DNA of 64,000 nt from Hyperoodon ampullatus (lineage: Eukaryota; Chordata; Mammalia; Artiodactyla; Ziphiidae), in assembly GCA_949752795.1 (NCBI GenBank), contig OX457068.1, positions 54,712,516 to 54,776,515 of the forward strand, given 5' to 3'. A model generated the notes under the pieces. The model saw only the letters and a program-made list of their open reading frames with translations, did no database searches and was not told the origin of the DNA. A program made the translations under genes and the position numbers. Below, piece by piece: positions 1 to 13,150 of the stretch (its first letter is position 1; each line of letters starts with the position of its first letter).

Positions 1-1004
1 ATAGGAATCTGCATTTTAATAAGCTTCCAGATGATCACACACATATTAAAACTTGAAAAGTACTTGTTTAAATGACCAAATGAATCAAAGAAGCACTGAA
101 ATGATAAAGTCACCTTATCTTTTTAATAAGATGGTTTTATCATGACTCAGTTTTAACTGGATCATGTTCCTGATGTCAGAGAGCTGTGTACAGCTCTACC
201 TTGGATACCATGTAAAAAACAGGCAATCTCACTGGGAATTGAGGTAGTGATCACTTTGGGGAGGAACTGTTTGAAAGGCTGTCTATAACAGCATGATAAA
301 CAATCACAGTATCAAAAAAAGAAAAAAGGATTCTAAACAGGTGACCAGTAGTACTAAGCAAACCACAGGCTCAGATGGAGGGCCCAAAACTGAAGTAAGT
401 GTAATTGTTGAAGAGTTAATTATTCAGGAGCATCATAGAATTGGCATGAAGTCAAGTCTAATTCACTCTCCACAACTTTGAAACCCAGACACATGATGAG
501 ATATTCACTGGGAAAGTAGTGGCCCTAGAACAAGACCAAGAAGAACCAAAATCACCAGACAGTTGACTTAGTCTCAACTATGAAAGCTATGCTGTAGTTC
601 ATGGGATAATAAGCAATATATGTGATTTGGGTCAACTAATAATATTGTCCAGTTTTGAGAATAAGGTTGACTCTAAAGACTATGCTGCAAATTCTGTGGT
701 AGAAAATTAGTATGGAGATCAAATTGCTTATTCCAGGATGAGAATTTTGAGGTAAAATTCATTACAGTAAAAGTTTACAGAGTAAACCATGGGTAGGTCT
801 CAGAGTCTATACCATACACAACAACAGGAACACAAACAAACAAAGCAGATTGTCAAGGTTGTGGGGAACAGAAGAGTGTAATGGAGTTGAGAGCTCTTCC
901 TGGATGGGGAAGTAGAAGTTGATGAGGCCAACAGTGAGCTGAGAAAGGAAAGTTTACAGGACTATAGGAAGGAAACTGGGCCATTCTTAGGAGAGAAAGA
1001 GGGA
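1..1004. other. Unique AT-rich sequence, no gene seen
   Basis: I see no recognisable gene or repeat family here. The longest open stretch (293-481, plus, 62 codons) is lysine- and serine-rich, has no family resemblance and is of a length expected by chance in AT-rich DNA. A short GA-rich run closes the segment at about 1000-1016. Confidence 0.5.
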
Positions 1005-1402
1005 GAGAGAGAGAGATTGATTATAGGGTTTGGCTCATGTGGTTATGGAGGTCTAGATATTCCACAATCTGCAATCTGGAGTACCAGGAAATCCAATCGT
1101 ATAATTCAGTCCGAGTCCAAAAGCCCAAGAACCAAGGGCTCCAAGGTCTCAGGGCAGGAAAAATGGACATCCCAGCTCCAGAAAAGGGAGAGAATTGACC
1201 CTTCATCTGCCTTTTTGTTCCATTTGGGTTCTCAACAGATTGGGTGATGCACCTCCACATTGATGAAGGCAGATCTCTTTACTCAGTCTACTGAATCAAA
1301 TGCTAATCTCTTCCTTCACAGACACACCCAGAAGATGTTTTATCAGCTATCTGGGCATCCTTTAGTCCAATCAAGTTGACATATAAAATTAACCATCACC
1401 GA
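1005..1402 (-). repeat. Ancient interspersed repeat, family not assigned
   Basis: The block runs from a GA-rich stretch through 'ttggctcatgtggttatgga' to a segment ending 'agttgacatataaaattaac', with 'aattcagtccgagtcc' in between. This order of phrases recurs in many mammalian genomes as an old dispersed repeat. I recognise the pattern but cannot name the family with confidence; an LTR-type element read on the minus strand is my best guess. The open stretches on both strands (1017-1247 plus, 1021-1260 minus) lie inside it and are not genes. Confidence 0.4.
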
Positions 1403-3154
1403 CCCCTTGAACACAATATACAACTTTGATTTTTCAGACTATATTCACGGACATCTAGAACTCCATGGGATAATCACCATGACCAGAGGGGTAAGCCAAG
1501 CAGGTGGGTTTCTCCTTAATCTTCCTTCCTTGTTATCTTACAATAATTCCTGCTCCTAGTGCTAGAAAACCTCTAATCTTCTCTAATTACCACCTGCTTG
1601 AAGATAAGGAGACTGTGGCTCATGCCTGACAGCTCCTTAATGTCAGAGGTAAGCCAGATATGTTTCTTCCCTTTATCCAGTGCTCTCTACACTTCACTCT
1701 ACCGTCTGCTGGAGTTGGCACCTATTGGGAATGCCTAGGACAGCACCACTGATGAAAGTCATTTTCGAGAGTTGTACATCCTCATACAGACAACTACAAT
1801 GTTACAAACTGACTGTTCCTTATGCTGACCCAGTCCTCTGACCCATACCACCACAACTCTGTGGGCATGGCTGCTGGGTTGGCCTCCTCAGGCCAGGATC
1901 TAAAAACCAGTTCTCTCTGGGATATAGGCTGACTTGGAAATTAACTTATTCTGTACTTTTCAGGATCTCTACCCATCAAAAAACACCCAATGACAAGTCA
2001 AAATAGAGCCTGATGGCATTGAAGGGAATGTGTCCACAGTATTAAAAATTCTGTCATTGAGGCATCATATTTTGCTTCTTAAGACCTTAGGTCTCCATGG
2101 GGTCTTCAAAGACAGTAGCTCTGTATTCCATGGTGACTAGAATGACTTAGAGGCTAAAACACAGTTGTAAAGGAATAGAAGGGGTATGTGCAGGGAATGA
2201 GTAAAAGAAAGAGAAAGATGAAATTGAAGTCATGGGAATTAACTTCACAGGAAGGTTGTTATTGCCCCCTTTAGCAGCTAAAATTCACATACAGGCACAT
2301 CTTAAGTAATGTGTCGAGCTGTCCGAAAGATAATTTGAATCCTGTCAAGGCAAACAAGGATATGCTCACAAATTCAAGAGCAATATATGTGCAATTTGCA
2401 CGACATCAATTTCTTTGGTTGTTTTTAGATGGAGCCATCACCATCAATTAAGTTAGTGACTCTTTGATTCAAATTACTTTTTGACATGTAGTCAACTAAA
2501 TGGCTCACACAGCATTATTTTCTGCAGGGTTCCCTAGGCAGCCATATAGTAAATGTAAACAGGTGGGAAGGCAGAACAGCACTGCTGTAGAAGCAGCCTC
2601 CTCCCCACTTCAGGAGAGAGAATAACAACGTGAAGAATTATGGAGGCATTATTAGATGGCCCGGTATAAGGTTTCTGAAAAGAGAGATTTGCATATTTAT
2701 TACAGCTTGCTACTGATTCAATATTTCTCTACTTGAGGCTGTCTCAACCCCACACTGGGCTGTGATAACAGGTGTCAGAGGTGAAGCAAATATAAGGCTG
2801 CCTCTCGGGTCATAGAAGGAGGGTATGCCATGGTATGAGCTTGACTTGGTAGGAGAGTTGATGGAGAGGAGTGATATTACTGACAATATCACTGAAAAAA
2901 TTCTTCAGGGAGTCAACATGTGTTTAGAGTCCTGGAGATTAGAGGAGATTATTTCAGAGGATAAAGATAATGTTCAATAAAGAAATGCACTAAATGAGAG
3001 ACTGGCCTCTATCATGACTTTCGTTATCAGTATCAACACTGACATCACAATCAAGGCCAATTCCATCCGTATTCAGGATAGGTCTGGCCAAGGACTCCAA
3101 AAGACTGAACAAATTCTCAGGTATTCGTAATTACTCGGTCCCATGCTTAGATGT
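1403..3154. other. Unique sequence, no gene seen
   Basis: About 1.75 kb without a recognisable gene, RNA gene or repeat. Base composition is ordinary for AT-rich mammalian intergenic DNA. The only open stretch of note is 60 codons on the minus strand at 2710-2892, without family resemblance. Confidence 0.5.
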
Positions 3155-3310
3155 CTCCACATTGAGGCTAAGGGCAGGGACTCCAGGCATTTTGTTCATA
3201 GCACATTCCCAGAGCCTGTAACACAACTGACACATGGTAGTTAAAAAAGTGTACAACAAAACAAAACTCTGTTGGATAATGTATGAAAGAATCAAAGAAT
3301 GAATCAACTT
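3155..3310 (+). mobile_element. LINE L2 3'-end fragment
   Basis: The order 'gggcagggactccaggc', a 'cagagcctgtaacacaactgacacatggtag' equivalent, then a GAATGAAT-like tail at about 3297-3303 follows the conserved 3' end of L2 in the sense direction. It is heavily diverged, as expected for an element inactive since before the placental radiation. Confidence 0.55.
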
Positions 3311-3354
3311 TATATCCGGTGATCAGCACAAAGGAAACCTAAATTTTGGTCATT

Positions 3355-3455
3355 CCGGTTTTTCATTAACAAGCTGTATGACCTTCAGCATCATTTCATT
3401 TCTGTGAGGTTCTCTTGTACCTCTCTATAAAATGGCATTATAACACAAACATTGA
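3355..3455 (+). mobile_element. MIR-like SINE core fragment
   Basis: The phrases 'aagctgtatgacctt' and 'ctataaaatggcatta' sit in the order and spacing of the MIR core (tRNA-derived SINE) in the sense direction. It is short and diverged, so the call rests on two short matches. Confidence 0.45.
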
Positions 3456-4044
3456 CCACCTTGGGCGACTGGGAAGATAGCATCACAGAATCCATGTGAA
3501 AATAGCTTGAAAATCTGGGAACACTGAACAAAGTAAATTGCTGTTTTAATTTTATCATCACTTTCCACAGACATTTGTTCTTAAATAATAACATTTCTAA
3601 TGGGAGAAAGCAGCACAAATCCCTTAGCTGCCTACACCACAGTCCAATGTGATATTTCTCATGCAAAAGATAAAATGTTTCATGCTAAGATATACAATTC
3701 CAATACCTTTGTGTTTACTGGTTTATAAAACTCAGGAGCATAGAATCCCAAGTTTCCCTGGGTTTTTGCCAAGCACAGACTACAGATGGAAAGCTGAACA
3801 TTAAGCCTGTTATGCCAAACTTAAATCTGGCCATAAATTGCCAGATAGTTTCAGTTCAAAGAAACACAGCAGTATTATCTTTAAAGCAAATTACAGCTGA
3901 AAACCAGAAACCAGGGCAGGAAAAAACTGGCAAGGAGGAAAGTGTTTTCACAGGAAACAAGTACAAGGCAGTGTCCATTTTCAGCTCAATCTGAATGCTC
4001 ATTTATGTGTTCTCATCTTTCCTCTTATACTAAAATAACTTTTA

Positions 4045-4125
4045 TTCACTCACTTATTAAATAAACATTTACACAATGCCCCATAGGCCCAAGGCCTGTG
4101 AAAGTCATAATTAAAAAGGCAGACT
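4045..4125 (-). mobile_element. Possible L2 3'-end scrap
   Basis: 'cttattaaataaacattt' followed by a degraded 'gtgcc...aggcc...' run resembles the reversed L2 3' terminus. The match is short. Confidence 0.3.
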
Positions 4126-4132
4126 TATTGCT

Positions 4133-4690
4133 CTGTATCAGTTAGAGTTCTTTGGTCGCAAGCAAACAGAGAGAATAAGAAAGAAAGCCGTTCAGCTAAC
4201 TTACACAGAAAGAGAACTTGCTGCTAGACTATAGGAAAGCTCTGGAATTTTCTAAAAGGCTATGAGGAAGCTCAAGACTTTAGAGAAGATACAGAATGCA
4301 CTCAGAACAGATGGGATTCTGGAAGCCTGTTAGTAGAAATTCTCTCAATTTGCACCCAAATCCAACTGTTGGATTGAACACATCACAACCATGGCCTCCA
4401 TTTTTGTGACACGATATTTAAAAGGTAAGCTCATGAGAAAGAGAGACTGACTGAAAGCTTCAATGTCTTCATCCCTTATCTAAAACTGGGCAGTGAGCAG
4501 AAGAGTCTGGCGGAAGGGGCCAGTAAGAATCCAGACTTTATAGCAGAAAAGCAGCTATTGGATGGACAGATGTGCTGAGCCCTCATGCAAAAGCAGGAGG
4601 GTAATTCCTAAGGAGATGAATGTGCTGTCAGAACCAGGGAGGTGTCCAAGCAATGAACACACTGCTCACTTTCACAGTTCCTGTGCCTAA
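4133..4690. repeat. Probable degraded interspersed repeat, unassigned
   Basis: The start, 'tgtatcagttagagttcttt' and then a 'cgcaagcaaacagag' phrase, is one I associate with an old dispersed mammalian repeat. I cannot follow it to a clear end or name a family. It is listed so that the block is not mistaken for unique sequence. Confidence 0.25.
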
Positions 4691-5849
4691 ATCAAACAAA
4701 CGAGTCTCACCACACAAACAGGGATAGGCATGAGCAAAGCAGTATCAGCAACTTAAAATTTAGAGAGAGAATGGAATGCCAGAGTTCAGAGAGAAGAGCA
4801 ATTAAGGAAAGCTTTACTGTGAAGGGTGATAGTTAACATCAGAAACACTTAGTCTCAGCATTGAAAATCATCCTTGTTTATTGTTCTCATTTTGCTGGTT
4901 TTCTGAGTTGTGACAATCTGTGAATATCATTTTACCACTGTCAGGAGCAACTCATTCCTAACCAGTCAAATAGAAAACAGGACCATGTCCTAGACAGTTC
5001 TCCCCTTACTCATTCCCTTTGGTAGAGTCTAACATGCAACCAGGTAGTTTTAGAATGGAGACACATGGGATGATGAGGAACATTCATTTCAGTTTAATTT
5101 TGATTTATTTTTCACTAAACTTTATGACGAATGTTACATACTTTCAGAGAATTTTAAAATTCAGAATGTTCATGTTGTACCAATAAAATTTGACATGTGA
5201 AGTAGAACTAGACAGGAAATGATGTCCTTTAAAGCCAGTGAAGTCAAATAATGCAGCTAAGGAGTCAAGAAGAGGCCCTAAAAAATATTCTGATACCATC
5301 CAAGATAAATCTAAAGTTTCTGAATGTGAAGACCCATTTACTCAACAAATGTGTGGAGACAAGCTGCTAAGTGCAAAGTCCCATGGGATAAAAATGAAGA
5401 GAGGTACCATTGATACCATCTAGGGCCTCTCAACCTATGGGTAAAGAATCATGTGCTAAAGGTATTAATGAAAGTAGTAGTGTCTTCTGAAGGTTACTGG
5501 CTATCAACACAGACCATTGGGAATGGGAGAAAACCTAAACTAAGTTCTTGAGTTTTGAATTTTTTTTCAGTCTCACTTCAGAGTACATGATAAGCTGACT
5601 GAACCATCTCTGTTTGAGGAAATGAGGCAAAGAGCAGTGTCAATTATATAATGGTTCAGAGAAGTGGCATTATCAGGAGTCAGCCAGGTTTCACATGTAG
5701 CAAGGAGGTAGAAAGAGAATCTGAATGAAGAAATTGTAAACAAGTGGCTAAGGCACAGGTGTGGGAGATAGAAGAGGTGGGGAGAGGTAGAGAAAACAGT
5801 GCACCTGAGAAGAGGCAGCTGGGCGAGGGTGAGTGCTAGATACTGTACA
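4691..5849. other. Unique sequence, no gene seen
   Basis: No recognisable gene or repeat. A 61-codon open stretch at 5238-5423 (plus) and a 93-codon one at 5573-5854 (minus) have no domain, no signal peptide that I trust and no splice-site context. Confidence 0.45.
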
Positions 5850-5985
5850 TCCATTGTATCACTTAGTTCTCACAACAAGCATATAAGGTAAAACATGTTA
5901 TTTTTACATTTTACAAATGAGAAAACTGAGACTCATATGTTTATTAATAAGTCCAAGCTCTCAGAGTGAATAAATAGTAGTACTT
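5850..5985 (-). mobile_element. MIR SINE, reverse orientation
   Basis: 'ttctcacaacaagcatataagg', 'ttttacaaatgagaaaactgag' and a 'ccaagctctcagagtg' equivalent follow the reversed MIR core in the right order. This is an ancient tRNA-derived SINE. Confidence 0.6.
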
Positions 5986-6239
5986 CCTCATTTGGGGCTA
6001 CCTGGCATCCTTTATCATTCCACTATCACATTGCATTAAAGTTATTGATTCATTTTTCTCTACTAATACATGTCATCTCCTGGAGAAAACTGTTTATGTT
6101 TTACTATTATTCATTTATTTAGAATATAGTATAGCATTTTGTTTTTTCCAAAAACATGTTTTAGTAGTGCTCTAGGAGACCTCTGAGTTTCCTTCCAAAA
6201 TTGTCCTTATTCTAAAACTTCTGCCTGCAATGTCTGTTT

Positions 6240-6813
6240 AACCATTTAGAGTTGTCCTTACTCTCCTCAGTCTTACACACCACACCCAATCCATTATGGC
6301 CACTGGGACCTTCCAGTGCAAGTTACCACCATCCTTCTTCTGATTACTGGCCAAAGCTTCCAAACTGTTCTCCCTTTTTCTCTGAGTCAAGTCTCAAGTC
6401 AACATCAAGAATTATCCAAATGAAATATAGCAGATCATGGCACCCCTCTGCTCAAAACCCTTCAGTGGCTCTTCAAGTCCCTCAAGGTGAAAGTCTGTAC
6501 AATGGCTTAGAAGGCCTGACACCCTTCCCAGCCTCTCTTTCTACTCTTTCTCTCACTTAGTCCACTCCAGGCACACCAGCACACCTCTGTTGTTAAACAC
6601 ACCAGGCACAGCCCTGCTCCATGGCATTTCACTGCCTCTTCCCTCTGCCTGGACTTCTCATCCCCAGGTATCCATGTATCTAACTCCTTACCTCCTTTGG
6701 ACTTTGTTCACACCTCACCTTCTCAATGAAGCCTACTCTGAAGACTCTATTTAAAATTACATCACATACCCTAGCCCTCCAAGAATCCTGTATCCTCCTT
6801 CCCTGGCTTTAAA

Positions 6814-6847
<34 letters not shown>

Positions 6848-7065
6848 ACTTGCCACTTTCTCAAATACTACATAATTTATTTATTCAACATGTTTATTGT
6901 CATTAGATATTTCCCTTATGCTAAAAGGTGGGTGCCACCTAGGCAGGGATTTTCTTTCTTCTTCTTCTTCTTCTTTTTCTTTCCCCCCGATACAATACAA
7001 GTGCTTAGATCATTTCTTGGTGCATATTAGGTGATCATAAATATCAGATGAATGAATGAATAAGC
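6240..7065 (+). mobile_element. LINE L2 fragment with 3' end
   Basis: A long stretch follows L2 in the sense direction: 'ctcaaaacccttcagtggct', 'ctgcctggacttctcatcccc' and a treatment of 'ctcaccttctcaatgaagcc'. It ends with 'atgaatgaatgaataag' at about 7050-7065, the usual L2 terminus. A T30 tract (6816-6845) interrupts it, and a CTT-rich run lies at about 6953-6977. The 102-codon open stretch at 6252-6560 lies within this element and is not a host gene. Confidence 0.75.
6816..6845 (-). repeat. Poly-T tract of 30 bases inside L2
   Basis: An uninterrupted run of 30 T within the L2 relic. Either slippage expanded a short T run, or it is the reversed tail of a retroposed fragment too short to recognise. 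Confidence 0.85.
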
Positions 7066-9179
7066 GATTGGGTTCTTCCTTTGAAATAAATCTACAGCCT
7101 TGTAGATTCTGAAGAAGACTTCATAGACTCCTCATTCTCTACCTAAGCCCTCTGTCATAACCATTCTTCACATGATGTGGTTTTCAGGGTCTCTTATCTG
7201 AAGAGTCACTCTAGATTTCCATAATCTTCTCAGAATGTGGTACTTCAATACTCCATGTGTAACATAACCATTCCAGAACTCATCAGATCTTGGCTGATCT
7301 GTCTTAAATCAATCACAGGCTACACTAGGAACACTAAGATTAGAAATTGAAATTGTTAATAAATTTTTGAATCCACTGTGTATTAGTTCCACAAAATTAC
7401 TACTATGATTTTCAGAAGTAGTTTAATTGCCATTCAGATGCTGACTGGAGCCTATTTGTTATAAATATTTTACCTCCGACTTTATGGGGAGGAAGACCTT
7501 GCTATATAAATACCAATTCATGTATGGATACCAGTTCTCTCTGCTCCTCATTGTAATGTGCTATGCTCATGCCTAGCATGCTTCAACAAAGCAGTATCTA
7601 TATGAGGTAACAGGACAGCCTGGTGGGGTCAGTGTAGATATTTTAAGACTTATGAGGAGGGAAGGCCATTAGGGAAATCCAGCCACTGTCAAAGGAGCCA
7701 CTCATCATCCAGACCTTTGGAGGTTGATGGCCAGTTTGCTTATGACAAGTGACTGACAGTCTGTGAAACTACAGGAAAGATATAGGCAGTACACATGGAC
7801 ACTGATTGATTAAATCAAATGGATGAGAAAGGGCATGATGTCTGAAAAAGTAAGGGTATGCAGTTCTACCCTCTCCACGAAGATGGCCTAGATTAAAATA
7901 AATGATAGATGTGGAAATGATAAGTGATCTCACACTACTGGCATGAGGCTATGTGTCCGAGATGTAGATCAGATGAAAAACTTTTTAATTTTTTCCCCAG
8001 CTATGATGAACTAATCAAAGGAGAGACCATTAATTAAAAAAAGAAATGTAAATTGCCTTTATAAGGACAGGGAACCAAATCTGGAGTCACTGAATCACAG
8101 TACACATGAGTTGTGAGAGAACAGTTTCCTTTACATCTTGCTCTTAGTAAGCAAGGAAGACAGAAGTTATTCCAGACCTTGTTGAGGATAGAGTTAAATC
8201 TTACATATAAGAAAGAAACCAACAAACATCTAGAGTTGACTGATCATAATGTATTCAGATAAGAAATGTCCCTCAGGGTATATGTGGAGAAATAGCATCT
8301 CAAGAAGCTAACATCCTTCTTAAAAATCTGTGCAATAAATTGAGGCTCGTAAAATGTTTTCAACAATAGTCATAAAAATCTACTACGATGAAAAAACAGA
8401 AAGTATTGTGTTTAATTTGAAGTTGTAAGGAATGATTGCTAACTATAGTAATCCTAATAGAATCCCGTGATTCAAAACCAGACAGCCAAAGACTGGAGGT
8501 GATGGAGTGCAAATACTAAGGTGCACTCTCAAGTATTTGAAAAGTTCAAAAGACATGTTAACTGGGTAAGTAGAAATAGAAGAAGGAGAACTAACACTTG
8601 CAGAAATAAACTGAATGAAAATGAAATTCCATCAAAAAATTCTTCCATCCATTATGCTTCTTGATGTCTTAAGACAATTGAAAATCATGTGATGATGAAG
8701 AAGTTGACAATGAAGAAGATGGTTTCAATGGTAACACAGGTAGATTATGGTTATTAACTAAATATGTTTCCCTTTGATAGAAATTTGGTCACTTCTGGAG
8801 GAATCACAGAATGAAAGCATGGAATGACTGAATCTCTGTGGAAAAGAAAGAGAAGGACATGAAAGCTCATGTTTAACTGGGAATCCATTATCTTGCTCTA
8901 TGTATCTTTTTATACAAATTATAATTCAAGATACACACTCAAGGCCCTACCTCTTCTGAAAAGCCTCTTCAATATTAACTATTATGGTACATGTTCATAA
9001 GATAAGCTCACTTACACACATGCACACACACAACACATGCACACATATTAATGAGCATGCATATGCCTACTCTTTATATCTTTTCATCCCCATCATTCTA
9101 TTTCCATTCATTTTTCATGCCCCATGTTGTGTATTTTTATGAGAGTTTCTGTTAAAGCTATTAAAACATAATTCTTTCT
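7066..9179. other. Unique AT-rich sequence, no gene seen
   Basis: About 2.1 kb with no gene or confident repeat. A CA-rich run lies at about 9011-9048. A 63-codon minus-strand open stretch at 8034-8225 shows no family resemblance. Confidence 0.45.
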
Positions 9180-9726
9180 GCAAAAACCCTCCAGTGGTTT
9201 CTCATTTCACTCAGAAGAAGGCTCTTCCAGTGACTAATAAGACTCAATTCTATCTCTGCATGTACCACACTGCACACCCCTTATCTTCCTGATCTCTTCC
9301 TGTCTCCTACTCTGTCCCTATTTGTATTTCTCAAACACCCCATACATGTCCTTGTCTCAAGGTCTCTGCCTGGAACACTCTTCTCACAGATATTTACAAG
9401 TGTTCTTCTCTTCTTTAGGTATTTACTCAAATGTCACCCTCTTGGTGAAAGCATCCCTGACAAAGTAATTTAACATAATCTTAGTCCCAACACTCCAGAC
9501 CCTTCTTTCTTGCTTCATCTCTCTCTGCAGCACTTACCTAACATTCCATATGTTTTTTATATATAGTCATATTTTATTTTCTGTTTATTCTCTTTGCTTA
9601 TCTTTTCCTACCTGCTCCCTCTCCTATGTGCTACTAGAATTCAGCTTCATATTGACAGACACTTATCTACTATGTTGACTGCTATATCCCCAATGCCTAG
9701 ATCAATGAATATTTATTGAGTTGGTT
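9180..9726 (+). mobile_element. LINE L2 3' region
   Basis: Sense-direction L2 landmarks appear in order: 'aaaaaccctccagtggtttc', 'gtctctgcctggaacactct', 'actcaaatgtcaccctcttg', and the terminal 'atcaatgaatatttattgag' near 9700-9720. It is a diverged relic without coding capacity. Confidence 0.75.
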
Positions 9727-9794
9727 AGGCTCAGCCCCACTCACACACATACACAAACACAGACACTCAACATTATGAGAAGGTGGTATAGCCT

Positions 9795-9895
9795 GTTTTT
9801 TACGGATTAAGGAAGAGGGCCTAGAAGATAAGTAACTGGCCTCAGCTCACAAAGGGAAAATTGAGATTGAATCCAGGGAAGTACAACTTAGAACT
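9795..9895 (-). mobile_element. Possible MIR fragment, reverse
   Basis: 'gataagtaactggcctcagctcaca' and 'attgaatccaggga' equivalents match the reversed 5' half of MIR. It is short and diverged. Confidence 0.4.
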
Positions 9896-9904
9896 TGTAC
9901 TTAT

Positions 9905-10345
9905 AGGTTTGCCAACATACATGTTCTAGAATGTTCATAGTGACAGTATTTGTAAGAACGCTAAGCTGGTGACTCAAATATCTATCAACAATAGAGTGGA
10001 AATATTCACACAATGGAATACTCTACAGTAATGAGCTTATTTTGAGGCAAAGAAGACCGAGACCAAAAGTTCGTATTGTGTGATTCAATTTATCATATAT
10101 GTACATGTGTAAACTAACAAACAAAGACAAATGTAAAGCTGATTCATTTTGTTAGGGACAGAATGGCACTTACTTTCCCTGGGGATGGTGGTGATGATAG
10201 AGAGCAAAAGGAACAGAGATGAGTTTCTGGGGTGCTGTTAATATTCTCTTTTTAGATCTGGGTAGAAGTACATATATATGCTAAGTCTATACAATTTATT
10301 AATTTGTGCCCTTATGATATATGAAAAATACCACGTGTGTTTTTG
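9905..10345 (+). mobile_element. Ancient LINE-1 (L1M class) 3' end
   Basis: 'gttctagaatgttcatagtg', 'cacacaatggaatactctac' and a 'ggtggtgatgatagag...tctggggtgctg' order follow the end of ORF2 and the 3' UTR of old mammalian L1 in the sense direction. Many lesions remove any reading frame. Confidence 0.65.
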
Positions 10346-10359
10346 TGACAAAAATAATT

Positions 10360-10830
10360 CTAAGCTTTCCCCCAAGATTCCAGGCTCCTGTTACACGTGC
10401 TGTGTATAATTTTTGCCTATAAATGCAGGTGGGACCTGTGAATAAGATGAGACTCCTGTCAGCCCTCCCAATCATTTGACTAGGTTCAGTTACCTGACAA
10501 AGGTGATGGGGCAGTTATGCCTAAGATTATGTTTCTTTTTATAAGACTGTGTTATAGCAGATTTGAGAGAGATTCTCTTGCTGACTTTGAAGAAGTAGCT
10601 GCCATACTGTGAGAGAGCCGTATGCCTAGTTTGAGGGTGGTTTCTCGGAGCTGAGAGTGAGCCTTAGCCAAGAGTCAGTGTGAAAACGGAGACCTCAGTC
10701 CTACAGCTATTAGTAATTTAATCCTATAACTACCTGAATGAGTGATAATACTAGGAGCTGAAGCCTACAAGCATCAGGTACTAACACTGGGAAAGAAACA
10801 TCACTGGTCTTGTCTCTCCTGCATTGGAGT
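10360..10830 (+). mobile_element. MaLR-like solo LTR (endogenous retrovirus-like relic)
   Basis: The order 'tgcctataaatgcaggtggg', a 'gaagaagtagctgccatactgtgagag' equivalent and 'gacctcagtcctacagct' resembles the body of mammalian MaLR (ERVL-type) LTRs. No internal coding region or second LTR is seen, so it would be a solo LTR. Boundaries are approximate. The minus-strand open stretch at 10710-10937 is not a gene. Confidence 0.45.
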
Positions 10831-13150
10831 TCTTTGCATAATATCTTTGCAATTTGGATAGAATGAGTCACTTGAATATAAGAAGGCAAATGAAGCTGGC
10901 TTGGGGGAGAAAAATAGTTTTTTTTTTTAATAAGCAAAATTAGAATTTGATTTTATAATTTAAGACTTACTAAAAAATGTGACTTTCTTTTGTACTCCAA
11001 ATTACTGAATGTTAACACAGTAGTTATGTATATGTGTGTATATATACATATATATGCGTGTGTGTGTATATATATATATTTGCGGTTTTTTTTCATAAAT
11101 ATAATACCTCCGTGACCCAATAAAATACTTTGGGAATTCTATGTAGTTAATGAGAGTCAGAGTTAAATTTTTTATTAAGAAAGATGTTGTTGTCCATTAC
11201 AAACTTTATGGACCTAGTGAAAAATAAACTAGACCACTAATGTGAGCAAGCTGGACTTTATCCCTTTGTTCACAATCACAAAAACTTGGACTAGACCTGA
11301 TAAGAGCCCTGAACAGAGCATGTGTCTGGTTAAAGAGAGAGATGATCCTGTACATTTCTGACCTCTCAAGCTTAAGTTTTGGGTCTTTCTACCGCATGTT
11401 GCCCTATATTATTTATCTGCCTATAAATTAACATTGCCAGAAGATTATCTATGCATCTTCCCTTCTCTTCCCTGTCTTTTCTCTTTGCTTCTTTTTCTCT
11501 CCCTTGCTCGTTCCTGCTCTCTTTTTCTCTTTCTTGTAATCCCTAGTAGAATGGGGGTGCTTCAGGGGAAGCTTCAAAATGTGGGGTCCTTTTCTGTGTC
11601 ATCCTCTATGGAAAGAACAGTACTGATAAGACCTGACAAATTACTAGCTGTGAAATGGACAAAGGAAGGGATGAATAAACAAATGAGTGAAAGACCTATA
11701 TATCCCCTGCTAACAAGACTTGGGCCTATTTTGAGGGGTAGCAGCTCCATCTAATGCTACCAGTATGTTCAGATTCTGGGTAGCTGATGGATCTTCTCTC
11801 CTCATTGCTTTACCTCAGCCCCCTGGTGACAGTGATGGAGTTGACAAGATGTCAGCTGACCCTTATTGATTATGCATGATCTCATTAGTAAAATCTTGGC
11901 CCAGTGTGACCTAATCCTTGCTGGGAAAGACTGTGATATATGAGGACCAGCACTTTGTCACTTGATTTTAGGCAAATGGGAAGATCGCTTAGTACTTGTG
12001 GTGCCCAAACCACACAACCTCTCGTGTTATGGGAAGGCGGCTAGAAGTGCAAAACACACAGAAGCTATGTGGGTCACACAAGTCACTGAGAGCCCATCCT
12101 GGCTGCGAAGCTAGTTATTTATTTATGTTTTGTTTGCTAAAAATGCATCTGCTCTGGCAACCCTGGGACACTTGTCCCAGTAAATAACTAAATCAGAAAT
12201 GGGGCAGAGAGAAGCATGATTGGACGAAAGCTGCTGAGATCCTTGAGGTATGAGACTTTTATTCCCTTCGGTAGAAGGGACATGGTCTAACGTGCCCCCC
12301 CCCACCCTGCTCTCTGCCCCTAAGAAAGTCAGCCTTGACACAAGGGCCTGGAGAGATAAAACACTTCACATGTGAGGATATTAAGTCCGAAGGAACAGGA
12401 GCAGAATAGAGTTCTGTGACTGACCAGATCAGGGCCACTGCCAGCACCAATGGCACCACTGTGTGAATTACAGAGGGAAAACCCTCTTCCTCCTTGTGGA
12501 GGATCTGTCAAATGTACCACCTCTGTGCATTGCATAAACTGTGCAACCTTGTTCCTGAGTTCTGAGCACAGTGTGACTGACCCAGTCTTATCCTGGGGAA
12601 GTTGAGTCATGGACAGGCCATACAAATGAACAGCCTGGCTTGCTGAACCACTGGGGACAGTGACTATGGAAGCACAGTATCTTGAAACTGTGGGACATTT
12701 CATCTGGAAGCAAACACTTGGTGCCATGCCTGCAGAGTGAGGGACAGAGTCTTAGAGAAAACAAGTGCTATAATCGCCCCATTTAAGTTACTGAAAGAAG
12801 AGTAGGGTGACCTGAACAAATTCACCCCCTAAATGTTTGGCTAGACTAAAGAAAAAACATAATTTTTGTCTAGAAATTGGTGGCTCTCCCACTCCAAGCA
12901 CGATCACTTACCGGTAGTAGCAAAAAACATTCCTCCCTGTTTCAGTTATCCTCTTTATTAGTCCTCTCCCTTGACTGAGCCAGTCAGGAAAGAATCATCA
13001 GTAAATATTGATTATTAAATGCTTGGGTCAGGTTATCTGCCGGTCAAGCAGAGGGAGTGGGCGTGCACTGGGGCCACGGCTGCTGAGCGAGTGTTCTTGG
13101 CCTCCCTGCACACACCTCAGCAGCACCCAGTCTTTAATAAGCATTGTGTG
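10831..13150. other. Unique sequence with simple repeats, no confirmed gene
   Basis: It holds a mixed GT/AT simple repeat (about 11029-11082) and a pyrimidine-rich tract (about 11455-11540). Three overlapping open stretches lie on the minus strand between 12123 and 12727, the longest 132 codons (12329-12727). It is cysteine- and serine-rich with no domain that I recognise. I treat these as chance open frames in a locally GC-richer segment. Confidence 0.4.
11029..11082. repeat. Compound GT/AT simple repeat
   Basis: Alternating purine-pyrimidine sequence made of short TA, TG and GTGT blocks. It is typical of microsatellite DNA with interruptions. Confidence 0.8.

Noticed and set aside
9008..9050. 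CA-rich run as a possible regulatory array
   Set aside because: Irregular microsatellite without a conserved spacing or motif.
12329..12727. 132-codon minus-strand open frame, overlapping two others (12123-12459)
   Set aside because: No domain, no start or splice context, overlapping frames in a locally GC-richer patch. It fits chance.
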